Assembly (NCBI GenBank): GCA_035544215.1
Contig: DATKHY010000001.1
Span: forward strand, 248,001 to 312,000
Source: Candidatus Binatia bacterium
GTDB taxonomy: Bacteria; Vulcanimicrobiota; Vulcanimicrobiia; Vulcanimicrobiales; Vulcanimicrobiaceae
Length of the DNA stretch: 64,000 bases
Reading direction: 5' to 3'
Under the pieces are notes generated by a model. It searched no databases. It was not told where the DNA came from and was given only the letters and a program-made list of their open reading frames with translations. Within the stretch, counting starts at the first letter, position 1. The number at the start of each line of letters is the position of its first letter. Shown here one piece after another: positions 25,609 to 35,353 of this stretch. Made by a program: the position numbers and the translations under genes.

Positions 25609-26662
25609 GCAGTTATCGTTGCGCGATCAGCTGCACGTGCGCTTACAGGAGAAACTGCGCCGCGAGCTTGGCGCAGCGGTGCTCGACGCACTGGCCGACC
25701 CGCGCGTCATCGAAGTGATGCTTAATCCCGACGGCCGATTGTGGATCGACGAGCTCGGCGTAGGCATGCGCGATACCGGTAGCCGGATCTCTGCAGCGCA
25801 AGCCGAGAACCTGCTCGGCACCGTCGCCGCTACTCTCGGCTACGTCATTACGCCGGAGCGCCCGGTGCTCGAAGGCGAGCTAAATCTCGACGGTAGCCGC
25901 GTGTGCGGGCTGCTGCCGCCGGTTGTGCTTGCGCCGGCCTTTTGCATTCGCAAGGCCGCGGCGCTGGTCTACGGTCTCGACGACTACGTGCGCGACGGCA
26001 TACTCGACGGCGTGGTGCTGCCGACGCTGGCGAGCATCGATCCTGCGCCAACATGCGGACACGCCGCCATTTTGCGCCACGCGATTCGCACGCGCCAGAA
26101 CATCTTGGTCGTCGGCGGCACGCAAAGCGGCAAGACAACACTGGCAAACGGACTGCTCCACGAGCTGACCACGTCGGTTGGCTCAACGCAGCGGGTGCTG
26201 ACGATCGAAGAGACGCGTGAGCTGCGCTGCACCGTTCCCAATCACGTCGCTCTGCGCACGACCGAAACGGTCGACATGACACGCCTCGTTCGTACAGCGC
26301 TTCGTTTGCGTCCCGACCGCATCATTGTCGGCGAGGTGCGCGGCGCGGAGGCGCTGGCGATGCTCAAGTCCTGGAACACCGGCCATCCCGGCGGCATCGC
26401 GACCGTGCATGCCAACGACGCCCGTGCGGGACTCATTCGGCTCGAGCAGCTGGTGCAGGAAGCTAACGTGCCACCACAGCCCGCGCTCATTGCTGAGGCT
26501 GTCGACCTCATCGTCGTCATTGTGCGCACCCCCACGGGCAGAAAAATCACCGAGATCGCGCGTGTCCACGGGGCGTCCGCCTCCGGCTACGTGCTCGAAC
26601 CGATCGATCCCACGATTGTCGAGCAGACTCCGCAGATGCACCGCCATTTGATCGCCCTATGA
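25601..26662 (+). CDS. trbB: VirB11/TrbB secretion ATPase
   Basis: A 353-aa hexameric ATPase. I take GTG 25601 (GGAGG seven nt upstream). It has an N-terminal domain (residues 20-130), Walker A GGTQSGKTT (172-180), the Asp-box TIEETRELRC, Walker B LRLRPDRIIVGEVRG and the His-box-like HPGGIATVHANDA. It powers pilus assembly and substrate handover at the inner membrane. First gene of the trbBCDEJLFGI block. Confidence 0.92.
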   Translation: MPEQLSLRDQLHVRLQEKLRRELGAAVLDALADPRVIEVMLNPDGRLWIDELGVGMRDTGSRISAAQAENLLGTVAATLGYVITPERPVLEGELNLDGSRVCGLLPPVVLAPAFCIRKAAALVYGLDDYVRDGILDGVVLPTLASIDPAPTCGHAAILRHAIRTRQNILVVGGTQSGKTTLANGLLHELTTSVGSTQRVLTIEETRELRCTVPNHVALRTTETVDMTRLVRTALRLRPDRIIVGEVRGAEALAMLKSWNTGHPGGIATVHANDARAGLIRLEQLVQEANVPPQPALIAEAVDLIVVIVRTPTGRKITEIARVHGASASGYVLEPIDPTIVEQTPQMHRHLIAL

Positions 26663-26689
26663 CCTACTAAACCAAGAGAGGATTACGTT

Positions 26690-27013
26690 ATGATTCGCAT
26701 GCCCGCCGCGGTGAGAACTGCGGCGTCGTTATTTCCGCTCTTCGCGATCGCCATGCTCCAGCCGGTGCTCGCGAGCACCGGCGGCGGTCTGCCATGGGAT
26801 ACACCCCTGCAAACGCTGCAAAACGACCTTACCGGACCAGTTGCCACGGCCGTCTCGGTGCTTGCGCTCTTCGCCGCCGGCGCGGCGCTGGTTTTCGGCG
26901 AGGAGCTTGGGCACCTCGTGCGGCGCGCGCTCTTGCTCGTCGTTGCGATCGCCTTTCTCGTGCTCGGCAACAACTTCTTGACGGCGCTGGGCCTGACGGG
27001 AGCGGTGATATGA
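26690..27013 (+). CDS. trbC: TrbC/VirB2 pilin
   Basis: A 107-aa protein with AAGAGAGG before ATG. A signal peptide (FAIAMLQPVLAS) is followed by a mature part with two hydrophobic helices (ATAVSVLALFAAGAALVFG and ALLLVVAIAFLVLGNNFL), as in conjugative pilins. It overlaps trbD by 4 bp. Confidence 0.85.
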   Translation: MIRMPAAVRTAASLFPLFAIAMLQPVLASTGGGLPWDTPLQTLQNDLTGPVATAVSVLALFAAGAALVFGEELGHLVRRALLLVVAIAFLVLGNNFLTALGLTGAVI

Positions 27014-27327
27014 TCGACCGACCGCGCACGATTCCGATTCACCTGTCGCTGATTCGACCGATCCTGTTGATGGGCGCTGAGCGCGAGCTTGTCCTCATCT
27101 CGGGGATTCTCGCGGCGGTGCTGGTGATGAGCCTTGCACGGTTGCTCTTCACCGTCATCGGCGTCGTCTTTTGGGGCTTGAGCCTTGCGGCCTTGCAACG
27201 CGCGGCGAAGTCCGATCCGCAGTTCACTCGCGTCTATCTGCGCCACACGCGCTACCGCGCGTACTATGCGGCGCAGTCGCGCGCGACATCGCGGCTTTCA
27301 ACGGTGCGGGAGGGGATGCCGTGCTAA
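27010..27327 (+). CDS. trbD: TrbD/VirB3 inner membrane protein
   Basis: A 105-aa protein. The N terminus RTIPIHLSLIRPILLMGAER is the typical TrbD motif; two adjacent membrane helices (LVLISGILAAVLVMSLARL, VIGVVFWGLSLAAL) follow. It works with TrbE at the base of the pilus. The start overlaps trbC (ATGA) and the end overlaps trbE by 7 bp. Confidence 0.88.
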   Translation: MIDRPRTIPIHLSLIRPILLMGAERELVLISGILAAVLVMSLARLLFTVIGVVFWGLSLAALQRAAKSDPQFTRVYLRHTRYRAYYAAQSRATSRLSTVREGMPC

Positions 27328-29753
27328 ACTTGCGCGAGTTTCGCTCGACGGCAAAGGGTCTGCCAGATCTGCTCAACTATGCCGCGGTCGTCGACGACGG
27401 CGTCGTGCTCAATAAAGACGGCAGTCTCACGGCGGCATGGACGTATCGTGGCGAAGATCTCGATTCGGCCAGCGTCCCGGAGCTCTCCGCGCTCTCGGCG
27501 CGCGTCAACGCGGCGTTCGCGCGCCGCGGCAGCGGATGGATGGTCCACGTCGACGCGCTGCGTACCGAGGCGCGCGGCTATCCGGTGGCCGGCGCCTTTC
27601 CCGATCGTACGACCTTACTGATCGACGCCGAGCGGCGCGCAGCCTACGAAGCCGAAGGCGCGCACTATGAGAGCCGCTACGTGCTCTCCGTCACCTACCT
27701 TCCGCCGATCGACGCGCAGCACGCGATCGCGACCTTCTTCGTCGAGGGCGACCGGCCGCGTGAGCACGCCGGCATGGCCTCCCGAGCGCTGGAAACCTTC
27801 GCGGGCGCCCTTGTGGAAATCGAAGATAATCTGTCAGCGGCGCTACGGCTCGTGCGCCTGCGCGGTCGCCGGATCGAGGACCCCTTCGGGCGCGGGCACA
27901 TCCACGACGAACTGCTCCGCCACCTGATGGTGTGTCTCACCGGCGAGGACCATCCGGTCAATCTGCCGCCGATTCCGATGTACCTCGACGCGGTCTTTGG
28001 CTCGCAGGACTTCTTCGGGGGTCTGCGTCCGCGAATTGGCCGCCGGCACATTCGCCCGATCGCGATTACCGGCTTTCCAGCGGAGAGCTATCCGGGCATT
28101 CTTGACTTCCTCAACCGCCTGCCGCTGTGCTATCGGTGGTCGACCCGCTTCATTCTGCTCGACGCGCCGGCCGCGCAGCAGCGAATCAACCGCTATCGCG
28201 CGCGCTGGTGGCAGAAACGCAAGAGCTTGCGCAACCTCGTGCGCGAACAGACTGGCACGGCGGCGACGCACGTCGACGCCGACGCCGACGCGATGGCCAC
28301 CGATGCCGTTGCCGCGCTGGCCGACGCGTCGAGCGGTGCAGTGAAGTTCGGCTATTACACGAGCGTCGTCGTGCTGATGGATGAGAACGCTGAACTCGTC
28401 GATGCCGCGGCGCGCGACGTGCTCAAAGCGATCCATCACGCCGGTTTTGGTGCGCGCATCGAAGACGTCAACGCCGTCGAGGCGTTCTTGGGGACGTTGC
28501 CGGGCCGCGGCGTTCCGAATATCCGCCGGCCGCTGCTGCATACGCTCAACCTCGCCGATCTGCTGCCGCTCACCACCATCTGGCCTGGACTCGCGCAGCA
28601 GCCCTGTCCGTTCTATCCGCCGCACAGCCCGCCGCTCGCGTATGCGGCGACTACCGGCGCAACGCCGTTTCGTTTGAACCTCCACGTCGGCGACGTCGGC
28701 CATACGCTCGTCGTCGGACCGACCGGCAGCGGTAAATCGACATTGCTGGCGTTCCTACTCGCGCAGCATTTCCGCTATCCCGACGCGCACGTTTTCGCCT
28801 TTGACAAGGGCTACTCGGTCTACGTGCTCTGTACCGCGAGCGGCGGATCGTACTACGAAATCGGTGCCGATACGGGCCCCGCGTTTACGCCGTTGGCGCA
28901 GATCGACGCGCCGTCGGAGCGCTTGTGGGCGCAGGAGTGGCTGGAGACGCTCGTCACGCCGGTGCACAGGCGCGCGCTGCATCGCGCACTCGGGCTACTC
29001 GCCAGCGCGCAGAGCCGTACGCTCACCGATCTCGTCAACACCGTGCAGGACCAACTCTTGCGCGATGCGCTTACGCCGTACACGCTCGCGGGGCCGCTCG
29101 GGCGCTTGCTCGATGCCGAACGTGACGAGCTTGACGACAACCTCTTCCAGGTCTTCGAACTCGACCACGTCGCGATGATGGGCGAGAAGAACCTCGTGCC
29201 GGTCTTGCTTTATCTCTTTCATCGGGTGCAGCGGCGATTGGCGCGTGGGCGCCCCGCAATCGTTGCGCTCGGCGAAGCGTGGCTAGCGCTCTCGCATCCG
29301 CTCTTTCGCGAGAAGATCCGCGAGTGGCTCAAGACCTTGCGCAAGAGCAACGGCGCGGCGATTCTCGAAACGCAATCGATCAGCGACATTACCGAGTCGC
29401 CGATTCGCGATGTCATCATCGAGTCGTGCCTGACCAAGATTTTCTTACCCAATAGTGAGGCGCAGACCGAGCACGCCGCCGGCGCCTACAAGGCGCTGGG
29501 ACTGTCGTCGCGCCAGATCGAGCTGATCGCGCGTGCCGCTCCCAAGCGCCAGTACTACTACAGCAGTCCGCTGGGCAAGCGGCTTTTCGAACTTGGGCTC
29601 GGACCGATTGCAGTCAGCTTTCTCGGTGCGGCGGGCCGCGATGACCTCGTCGCGGTGCGCGGTTTGTGCGATCGCTTTCCCGTCACCTGGCCAGCCGAGT
29701 GGCTCTACCGGCGCGGGCTCCGCGATGCGGCCGCCCAGTGGGCCGACTCGTAA
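27321..29753 (+). CDS. trbE: TrbE/VirB4 secretion ATPase
   Basis: An 810-aa protein from GTG 27321. The N-terminal CagE_TrbE_VirB-type domain begins LNLREFRSTAKGLPDLLNYA. Walker A GPTGSGKST lies near residue 468, HVFAFDKGYS follows, and the C terminus has AAILETQSISDITESPI and EIARAAPKRQYYYSSPL-like blocks (IARAAPKRQYYY) typical of the family. It energises pilin extraction and assembly. Confidence 0.93.
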   Translation: MLNLREFRSTAKGLPDLLNYAAVVDDGVVLNKDGSLTAAWTYRGEDLDSASVPELSALSARVNAAFARRGSGWMVHVDALRTEARGYPVAGAFPDRTTLLIDAERRAAYEAEGAHYESRYVLSVTYLPPIDAQHAIATFFVEGDRPREHAGMASRALETFAGALVEIEDNLSAALRLVRLRGRRIEDPFGRGHIHDELLRHLMVCLTGEDHPVNLPPIPMYLDAVFGSQDFFGGLRPRIGRRHIRPIAITGFPAESYPGILDFLNRLPLCYRWSTRFILLDAPAAQQRINRYRARWWQKRKSLRNLVREQTGTAATHVDADADAMATDAVAALADASSGAVKFGYYTSVVVLMDENAELVDAAARDVLKAIHHAGFGARIEDVNAVEAFLGTLPGRGVPNIRRPLLHTLNLADLLPLTTIWPGLAQQPCPFYPPHSPPLAYAATTGATPFRLNLHVGDVGHTLVVGPTGSGKSTLLAFLLAQHFRYPDAHVFAFDKGYSVYVLCTASGGSYYEIGADTGPAFTPLAQIDAPSERLWAQEWLETLVTPVHRRALHRALGLLASAQSRTLTDLVNTVQDQLLRDALTPYTLAGPLGRLLDAERDELDDNLFQVFELDHVAMMGEKNLVPVLLYLFHRVQRRLARGRPAIVALGEAWLALSHPLFREKIREWLKTLRKSNGAAILETQSISDITESPIRDVIIESCLTKIFLPNSEAQTEHAAGAYKALGLSSRQIELIARAAPKRQYYYSSPLGKRLFELGLGPIAVSFLGAAGRDDLVAVRGLCDRFPVTWPAEWLYRRGLRDAAAQWADS

Positions 29754-29800
29754 CCACCCGCTTCAACGCTCACTACACCTTCTCTTTAAAGGAGACCACC

Positions 29801-30508
29801 ATGAAACGAAATCTCTTCCGCGCCGTCGCGCTGACGGGGGCGCTTCTCTGCGCACCCGCACAGCCCGCCCAAGCGCAAGTGGCCGTCTACGACGCGGCCA
29901 ACTACGTCAAGAACACGCTGACTGAGCTGCACACGCTACAGATTGTCACTGACCAGGCGACCCAAATCGCCAACCAGCTTCAGCAAATCGACTACCAGGT
30001 GCAGAGCCTGCGAAACTTTCCCAACGGCATCTGGGGCCAGATCCAACAGGACTTGCAGGCACTCACCCGCATCGCCAAAGTGGGGCAGAGCATCAGTTAC
30101 GGCGACGCTAACCTGAGTACCGAGTTTACACACATGTACCCCGGCTACGAGGTACCGACGAACTACACGCGAGCCTACACGCAGTGGTCGACGAACTCAC
30201 TGGGAGGGATTCAAGGCGCGCTGCAATCGGCCAACTTGCAAAGCACGCAGTTCCAGAGTGAAGATTCGCTTTTCGGCCAGCTTCAAGGGCTCTCCAATGG
30301 CTCGGTCGGCCAAATGCAGGCACTCCAGGCCGGGAACATGATCGGTATCCAGGAAGTGCAGCAGCTCGAGAAACTCCGCCAGCTGCAGATGGCGCAACTC
30401 CAAGGCGAGTTCGACTATCTGGCCACGCAGCAGCAGAACGACCTCGTGAAGTTCGCCACGCTGCGCGCGTGGCTGGACAGCCAGCAGAACTACAAGTCCA
30501 GCGAGTAA
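29801..30508 (+). CDS. trbJ: TrbJ/VirB5-type minor pilus protein
   Basis: A 235-aa secreted protein; ATG 29801 lies after AAAGGAG. Signal peptide ending PAQAQ. The mature part is Gln-rich and coiled (QIVTDQATQIANQLQQIDYQ, then QLEKLRQLQMAQLQGE), as in TrbJ, and begins with VAVYDAANYVKNTL. It would sit at the pilus tip. Confidence 0.88.
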   Translation: MKRNLFRAVALTGALLCAPAQPAQAQVAVYDAANYVKNTLTELHTLQIVTDQATQIANQLQQIDYQVQSLRNFPNGIWGQIQQDLQALTRIAKVGQSISYGDANLSTEFTHMYPGYEVPTNYTRAYTQWSTNSLGGIQGALQSANLQSTQFQSEDSLFGQLQGLSNGSVGQMQALQAGNMIGIQEVQQLEKLRQLQMAQLQGEFDYLATQQQNDLVKFATLRAWLDSQQNYKSSE

Positions 30509-30515
30509 CGTTCTA

Positions 30516-31982
30516 ATGCAACGGATTACGAGAGCAGCATCGCTGCTCTTTTTTCTTGCGCTCCTGCCGACAGCAGCGCTGGCGGACTCGGCGCCGGTCT
30601 GCGTACCCGGCGCCGGGCAGGGCGGCATCCTCACGGGCCTGGCGCATCAGTTCAGCACCACGACCCAACCTTGGATGGCGACCGCCCTGCATTACGCGCA
30701 AGGTCTGTTCTTTGCGCTGGTCGCGATCGAAATCGCGTGGTCGGCGATTACGTACGTGCTGCAGAAGGACAGTCTACCGGACTTCGTCGCGTCGCTGCTG
30801 CTGAAGATCCTGGGCGTCGGGTTCTTCTTTATCGTGTTGCAACCGCAGTACGGACCGGTTTGGATCGGCGACATCATCTCCAGCTTCAGCCAAGCCGGCA
30901 GCGCGATCAGCGGACAGGTGCAGTTGACGCCAAGTGATCCAAGCTCGATCTTCAACTGCGGGACGGACATCGCAAATGCGATGCTCGAGAGCGCCTCGGA
31001 AAATCAGGGCATGACGCTTGGCAATCTGTTGCCAATGATCGAGATCGTTCTTACCGCGATGATCTGTGCGCTCGGCGTCGTGCTGGCTTTTGCAATCATC
31101 GCGGGTCAGCTGCTCATTACGCTGGTCGAGTCGTACATCGTCATCGGTGCCGGAGTTTTTATGCTCGGTTTTACCGGCAGCCGCTGGACGTTGGTCTTCG
31201 GAGAGAAGTACGTCGGCTACGCGGTCAGTATCGGCATCAAGCTTTTTATGCTGGAGCTGATCGTCGGGCTGGGGTTCGACCTCGGACAGCAGTGGGGGTC
31301 ACTGTTCGCTAACGGCATCGCACCGCCCGAGACCTACATAGAGGTGGTGGGCGCGGCGTTGGTCTTTGGTTTTCTCGCTTGGCAGATTCCGAGTCTGGCG
31401 GCTTCGCTCATGAACGGCGCGCCGCGAATGACCTTGGGAAGCTTCGTAAGCACCGCTGGCGCCGTTGCCGTCGGGGGCGTGATCGTCGGCAGCGGTGTCG
31501 GCGCGTTGGCTGCCGGTGCGACGACACTTGCCGGCGGCAGTTCTGAAGCAGCTCGTGCCGCCGGCGACGTCGGCGATGTCGAAAGCGCGCACATCCTCGA
31601 TACCGGCGGGCGTGGCGACGGGCGTGGCGACGTCGGAAGCACGTACGATCCCGACGCGTACTCGCGTGATTCGGATACGTTTGCGAGCAGCGCAAGCTCG
31701 GAGCGCGACAACGAAATCGCGGACGCCGCTGACGAGGTCAGCGAATCCGGCGATTCGGCTGAGTCCGCGGTCACGGAAGAAGAACTTGCCACATCGCGCG
31801 CGAGCGACGCAGCGGTTGCGGCCGACGCCGCTCGCGAGGTTACCCAAGCAGAAGAGAGTGACGTGCGCAGCGATCCAACCCGCGCGCCGCGCGGCATCAA
31901 TCCAATGCTCTTTCGCCAGCCGCCCGTGCCCGACGACTCAGCCGACGGCAACGTCGAGGTCCGCTTCAAACATCCTGAATGA
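30516..31982 (+). CDS. trbL: TrbL/VirB6 polytopic channel protein
   Basis: A 488-aa protein with a cleavable-looking N-terminal signal, then about six membrane segments (for example ALVAIEIAWSAITYV, LLLKILGVGFFFIVLQ, MICALGVVLAFAIIAG) and the conserved IVIGAGVFMLGFTGSRWT. Residues 340-488 form a long tail rich in Ala, Ser, Asp and Glu with repeated short units, probably disordered. There is no trbK-like gene between trbJ and trbL (7-bp gap). Confidence 0.9.
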   Translation: MQRITRAASLLFFLALLPTAALADSAPVCVPGAGQGGILTGLAHQFSTTTQPWMATALHYAQGLFFALVAIEIAWSAITYVLQKDSLPDFVASLLLKILGVGFFFIVLQPQYGPVWIGDIISSFSQAGSAISGQVQLTPSDPSSIFNCGTDIANAMLESASENQGMTLGNLLPMIEIVLTAMICALGVVLAFAIIAGQLLITLVESYIVIGAGVFMLGFTGSRWTLVFGEKYVGYAVSIGIKLFMLELIVGLGFDLGQQWGSLFANGIAPPETYIEVVGAALVFGFLAWQIPSLAASLMNGAPRMTLGSFVSTAGAVAVGGVIVGSGVGALAAGATTLAGGSSEAARAAGDVGDVESAHILDTGGRGDGRGDVGSTYDPDAYSRDSDTFASSASSERDNEIADAADEVSESGDSAESAVTEEELATSRASDAAVAADAAREVTQAEESDVRSDPTRAPRGINPMLFRQPPVPDDSADGNVEVRFKHPE

Positions 31983-32663
31983 GTGAGTGAACATATGAAA
32001 ACAAGCGAACACGCCGCCGATGCGGCGGCACTAGAAACCCCGTATCTCTCGGCACGCCGCGAGTGGAACGAACGCTACGGCGACTACATTGCACGCGCAC
32101 GCACGTGGCGATGGGCCGCGTTCGCCGCGCTCGCCGTGTCGCTGGTGCTCACGACCGGCGTGGTCTGGCAAGGCGCGCAAAGCAAAGTCGTGCCATACGT
32201 CGTCGAGGTTAACAAGCTCGGTGACGCGGTGGCGGTTGCTCGCGCCGATCGCGCCGCGCCTACGGATGTCCGCGTGATCAAAGCACAACTCGCGGCGTGT
32301 ATCGTGGACGTGCGCTCGGTCAGCTCCGACCCGCTCGCGCAGAAGGCTGCGCTCTCACGTTCGTACGCTGTGACCGCGGCCACCGCGACGCTCTTTCTCA
32401 ACGACTACTATCGGCAGCATTCGCCCTTCAGCCAAAACCGCACCGTTGCGGTCAGCGTCGACGCCGTACTGCCGATCAGCAAGCAAACCTACCAAATCCA
32501 ATGGAGCGAGGACGGGCGCGACTTACAAGGCCGCGCGCTCGCCACAACGCACTGGCTTGCCAGTGTCACCGTCGCGTTTGATCCGCCAACGGATGAACGC
32601 GGCGTCCTGAGCAACCCTCTCGGGCTCTACGTGACCGGTATCAGCTGGACCCAACACTTGTAA
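31983..32663 (+). CDS. trbF: TrbF/VirB8 periplasmic scaffold protein
   Basis: A 226-aa protein. A short cytosolic N terminus with YLSARREWNERYGDYI is followed by one membrane helix (WAAFAALAVSLVLTTGVVW) and a VirB8-like NTF2 fold (VPYVVEVNKLG, then TATLFLNDYYRQHSPF and WLASVTVAF). GTG 31983 directly follows trbL; ATG 31995 is an alternative. Confidence 0.9.
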   Translation: MSEHMKTSEHAADAAALETPYLSARREWNERYGDYIARARTWRWAAFAALAVSLVLTTGVVWQGAQSKVVPYVVEVNKLGDAVAVARADRAAPTDVRVIKAQLAACIVDVRSVSSDPLAQKAALSRSYAVTAATATLFLNDYYRQHSPFSQNRTVAVSVDAVLPISKQTYQIQWSEDGRDLQGRALATTHWLASVTVAFDPPTDERGVLSNPLGLYVTGISWTQHL

Positions 32664-32694
32664 CTCTTCGTCGCTTTTTATAAAGGAATGACCA

Positions 32695-33444
32695 ATGCTG
32701 CGACAGATCACGATCTTCGCTCTTCTTGCCTGTGCGCTCGTGCCGGCGGTTGCCCATGCCGGGCCGATCGCCGGACCCGATGGCGTGCTGCGCTATCCGC
32801 TTGGGGAACGCACGCCGCCGACGTTGCGCTGTAAACCGCTCTTCGTCTGTGACCTCGTGCTCGAACCCGGCGAGACGATTATCAACGTCGCGGTTGGCGA
32901 CTCCGTGCGCTGGCTCATTGCGCCGGCGTCGAGCGGCGGCGGCGACGGCTCTACGCCGCACGTGCTCATCAAGCCGACCGAGGCCGGCCTGCGCACGAAC
33001 CTCATCGTGACAACGAACCAGCGCACGTACTACCTGACGCTGGTGTCAAGTTACACCAACCCGATGCCGCGTATCGGCTTCCTCTATCCGCAAGACCCGC
33101 AGCAGGCTTTTGCGAGCGCCAACGTGGGGCGCGGGGTACGCGTGGGCGCACCGCTGCCCGATACAGCGATCGACAAGCTCGATTTCAACTATCGCATGAG
33201 TGGCGCCCACGACTTGCAGCCGGTGCGCGTCTTCAACGACGGCACGCACACCTATCTGCAAATGCCGCAGGGCATGCGCGAGGTTCCGGTGCTCTTCGCG
33301 ATCGGCAGCGATGGCAGCGATACGCTCGTGAACTACCGTTTCACCGGTCTCTACTACGTCGTCGACGGCGTGCCGGCGGGCATCGCGCTCGTCGAGGGCA
33401 GCGGCAAGCACCAGCGCCGCGCGCTCGTGACCCGCGGGAGCTAA
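32695..33444 (+). CDS. trbG: TrbG/VirB9 outer-membrane complex protein
   Basis: A 249-aa protein with signal peptide MLRQITIFALLACALVPAVA. TrbG signatures: RCKPLFVCDLVLEPGE, HVLIKPTEAGLRTNLIVTTN, RTYYLTLVS and the C-terminal beta-sandwich. It partners TrbI in the outer core; TrbH/VirB7 was not found. Confidence 0.92.
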   Translation: MLRQITIFALLACALVPAVAHAGPIAGPDGVLRYPLGERTPPTLRCKPLFVCDLVLEPGETIINVAVGDSVRWLIAPASSGGGDGSTPHVLIKPTEAGLRTNLIVTTNQRTYYLTLVSSYTNPMPRIGFLYPQDPQQAFASANVGRGVRVGAPLPDTAIDKLDFNYRMSGAHDLQPVRVFNDGTHTYLQMPQGMREVPVLFAIGSDGSDTLVNYRFTGLYYVVDGVPAGIALVEGSGKHQRRALVTRGS

Positions 33445-33447
33445 ATC

Positions 33448-34701
33448 ATGGATCCAAAACATCCAAGTTCACCAGTCGAGCTGGTCGAAAAAGCTTGGCG
33501 AGGCCCAGTTCTCGGGGTCATCAAGATCAGTGCGAAAGCCGGGTTCATGGCAGCGCTGCTGCTTGCCGGACTCGTCGGGCTGATCGTCTACGGGATATCG
33601 ACGGCGGGACACCGCCGCGCTTCGAATCTCAACTCCGCAGCAACCCTGACAAAAGCTTCCGAGCAACAGCCGCCGTGGTGGAAATCCATTCCGGATACCC
33701 AGCCCTCAGCGCTGCGGCTTCCCACTCTTCCGGTTCCCGTGCAGGTTCCGCCGCTGCTTAGACAAGCTGAGAACTCCGTGCACGTGCCGCCACTCGCGCC
33801 GATCTCCGCTACGCAGATGCAAGCCGAGCACCTGGCGCACGAGCGGGAAGAGCGCCGCCAGGCGCTACTCGACGCAGCGCAAGGAGCGCCGGTCATGGTG
33901 CGGCTCAACGAGAACGGAACGCCTGAGCTTGCCGGTGCGACGCAGCCGGCACCCGGTTCTCGTCCCGCGCCGGGTGCCTCCGGACTCGCCGGCAACACGT
34001 CGCAACCGCGAGCGACTGAAACTCAAGATGAGCGCGAAGCCTTTTTCAACTCGGCCGCGAGCGCTTCGCGCGATCGGATCTTCGCGGCACGCCAAGACGA
34101 TCCGTCGCCCTACGAACTTCACGCCGGTAGCGTCATACCGGCCGTCCTGCTCACCGGGGTCAACGCGGAGCTTCCCGGCACGATCGTCGCGCAGGTACGC
34201 AACGACGTCTTCGACAGCGTCACCGGGCGCTGTCTACTTATTCCGCGTGGTACGAGACTCGTCGGCACCTACGATAACCGAATCGTACAGGGCCAACGCC
34301 GCGTTCTTGTTGTGTGGACGAGACTGCTCTATCCCGACGGCTCGAGCGTCGACCTCCTTGGCATGCCTGGGACCGATCAGGCTGGGTACGCTGGTTTTGG
34401 GGCGAACGTTAATGAGCACCTCAATAAAGTCTTCACGTCAGCGCTGCTGCTCAGCATCATCGGCGCGGGTGCGCAGCTCAGCCAGCCGCAGCAGTCATCG
34501 AGCCTCTACGCAGCGCCAAGTGTTGGGCAAACCATCGCGGGTGCCTTCGGACAGCAGATCGGCAACACGAGCATCCAGCTCACGCAACGGCAATTGGAAA
34601 TCCCGCCGACCCTTGAAGTGCCGCCAGGTTATCTTTTCAACGTGCTTGTCGATCGCGACATCGTGTTGGCTGCACCGTACGGAGAGGCGGGTGCACCATG
34701 A
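33448..34701 (+). CDS. trbI: TrbI/VirB10 channel protein
   Basis: A 417-aa protein: short cytosolic N terminus, one membrane helix (AALLLAGLVGLIVYGIS), a Pro-rich spacer, then the VirB10 beta-barrel domain with ELHAGSVIPAVLLTGVNAEL, LLIPRGTRLVGTYD and SSVDLLGMPGTDQAG-like sequence (SVDLLGMPGTDQAGYAGF). It spans both membranes. The stop overlaps the next start (ATGA). Confidence 0.93.
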   Translation: MDPKHPSSPVELVEKAWRGPVLGVIKISAKAGFMAALLLAGLVGLIVYGISTAGHRRASNLNSAATLTKASEQQPPWWKSIPDTQPSALRLPTLPVPVQVPPLLRQAENSVHVPPLAPISATQMQAEHLAHEREERRQALLDAAQGAPVMVRLNENGTPELAGATQPAPGSRPAPGASGLAGNTSQPRATETQDEREAFFNSAASASRDRIFAARQDDPSPYELHAGSVIPAVLLTGVNAELPGTIVAQVRNDVFDSVTGRCLLIPRGTRLVGTYDNRIVQGQRRVLVVWTRLLYPDGSSVDLLGMPGTDQAGYAGFGANVNEHLNKVFTSALLLSIIGAGAQLSQPQQSSSLYAAPSVGQTIAGAFGQQIGNTSIQLTQRQLEIPPTLEVPPGYLFNVLVDRDIVLAAPYGEAGAP

Positions 34702-35336
34702 CAATCCACGCGCTTGCGCTCGCCGCGCTCATTCGGCATTGTGCCCGTGCCGTCGCGCCATCGACCATGGCGGCGATCGTGCAAGTGAAAAGTGGGGGCG
34801 ATCCGTTCGCGATCGGCGACAATACTACGAGGCGTTCGTATTATCCCCACGACCGTGCGAGCGCCGAATCTTTGGCGCGCAGGCTGCTTGACTCCGGACA
34901 CCTGCTTGATGTGGGGATCGCTCAAATCGACAGCATGAACTTCGCCGGTTTTGGCGTGACCGCGCACACGATCTTCGATCCATGCATTAATCTGAATGTT
35001 GGCGCGAGGATCCTCAATGACGACTACGCGTTTGCCGCGCAGCGATATGGCGACGGTCAGATTGCGCTGCGTCACGCGATCGGCATGTACAATACCGGAC
35101 GCCTAAATGCTGGCGCGCGCTACATCGCTCGCGTCCTCGCCGCTGCCGGAATCCAAGAAGATCATTCCGGCGGCTCGCGTGTCATCTCACAACGCGATGC
35201 GATGCGCTCCCCGCTACTCGTACGCGTTGCTATCGTGCGGCGAGCGTTGCCGACCTCGCGTCGCGGAAGCGTCACGCCCGCACGTTCACCGATCCTCGTG
35301 ACGGTGGCGCGAATGTCTCGCGTGAAAATATTCTAG
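34698..35336 (+). CDS. VirB1-like lytic transglycosylase with catalytic Glu replaced by Lys
   Basis: A 212-aa protein with the SLT/VirB1 fold pattern: VAPSTMAAIVQV, SGGDPFAIGDN, LDVGIAQIDSMNF and AIGMYNTGR. In active enzymes the sequence reads (V/T)ES before the Gly-Asn-Pro-like loop; here it is VKS with K31, coded AAA. A single base change from GAA would explain it. If real, peptidoglycan cleavage is lost. No signal peptide is obvious. The C-terminal 45 residues are Arg/Ser-rich. Confidence 0.8.
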   Translation: MTIHALALAALIRHCARAVAPSTMAAIVQVKSGGDPFAIGDNTTRRSYYPHDRASAESLARRLLDSGHLLDVGIAQIDSMNFAGFGVTAHTIFDPCINLNVGARILNDDYAFAAQRYGDGQIALRHAIGMYNTGRLNAGARYIARVLAAAGIQEDHSGGSRVISQRDAMRSPLLVRVAIVRRALPTSRRGSVTPARSPILVTVARMSRVKIF

Positions 35337-35353
35337 CCCCTGCGGATCGCGAG

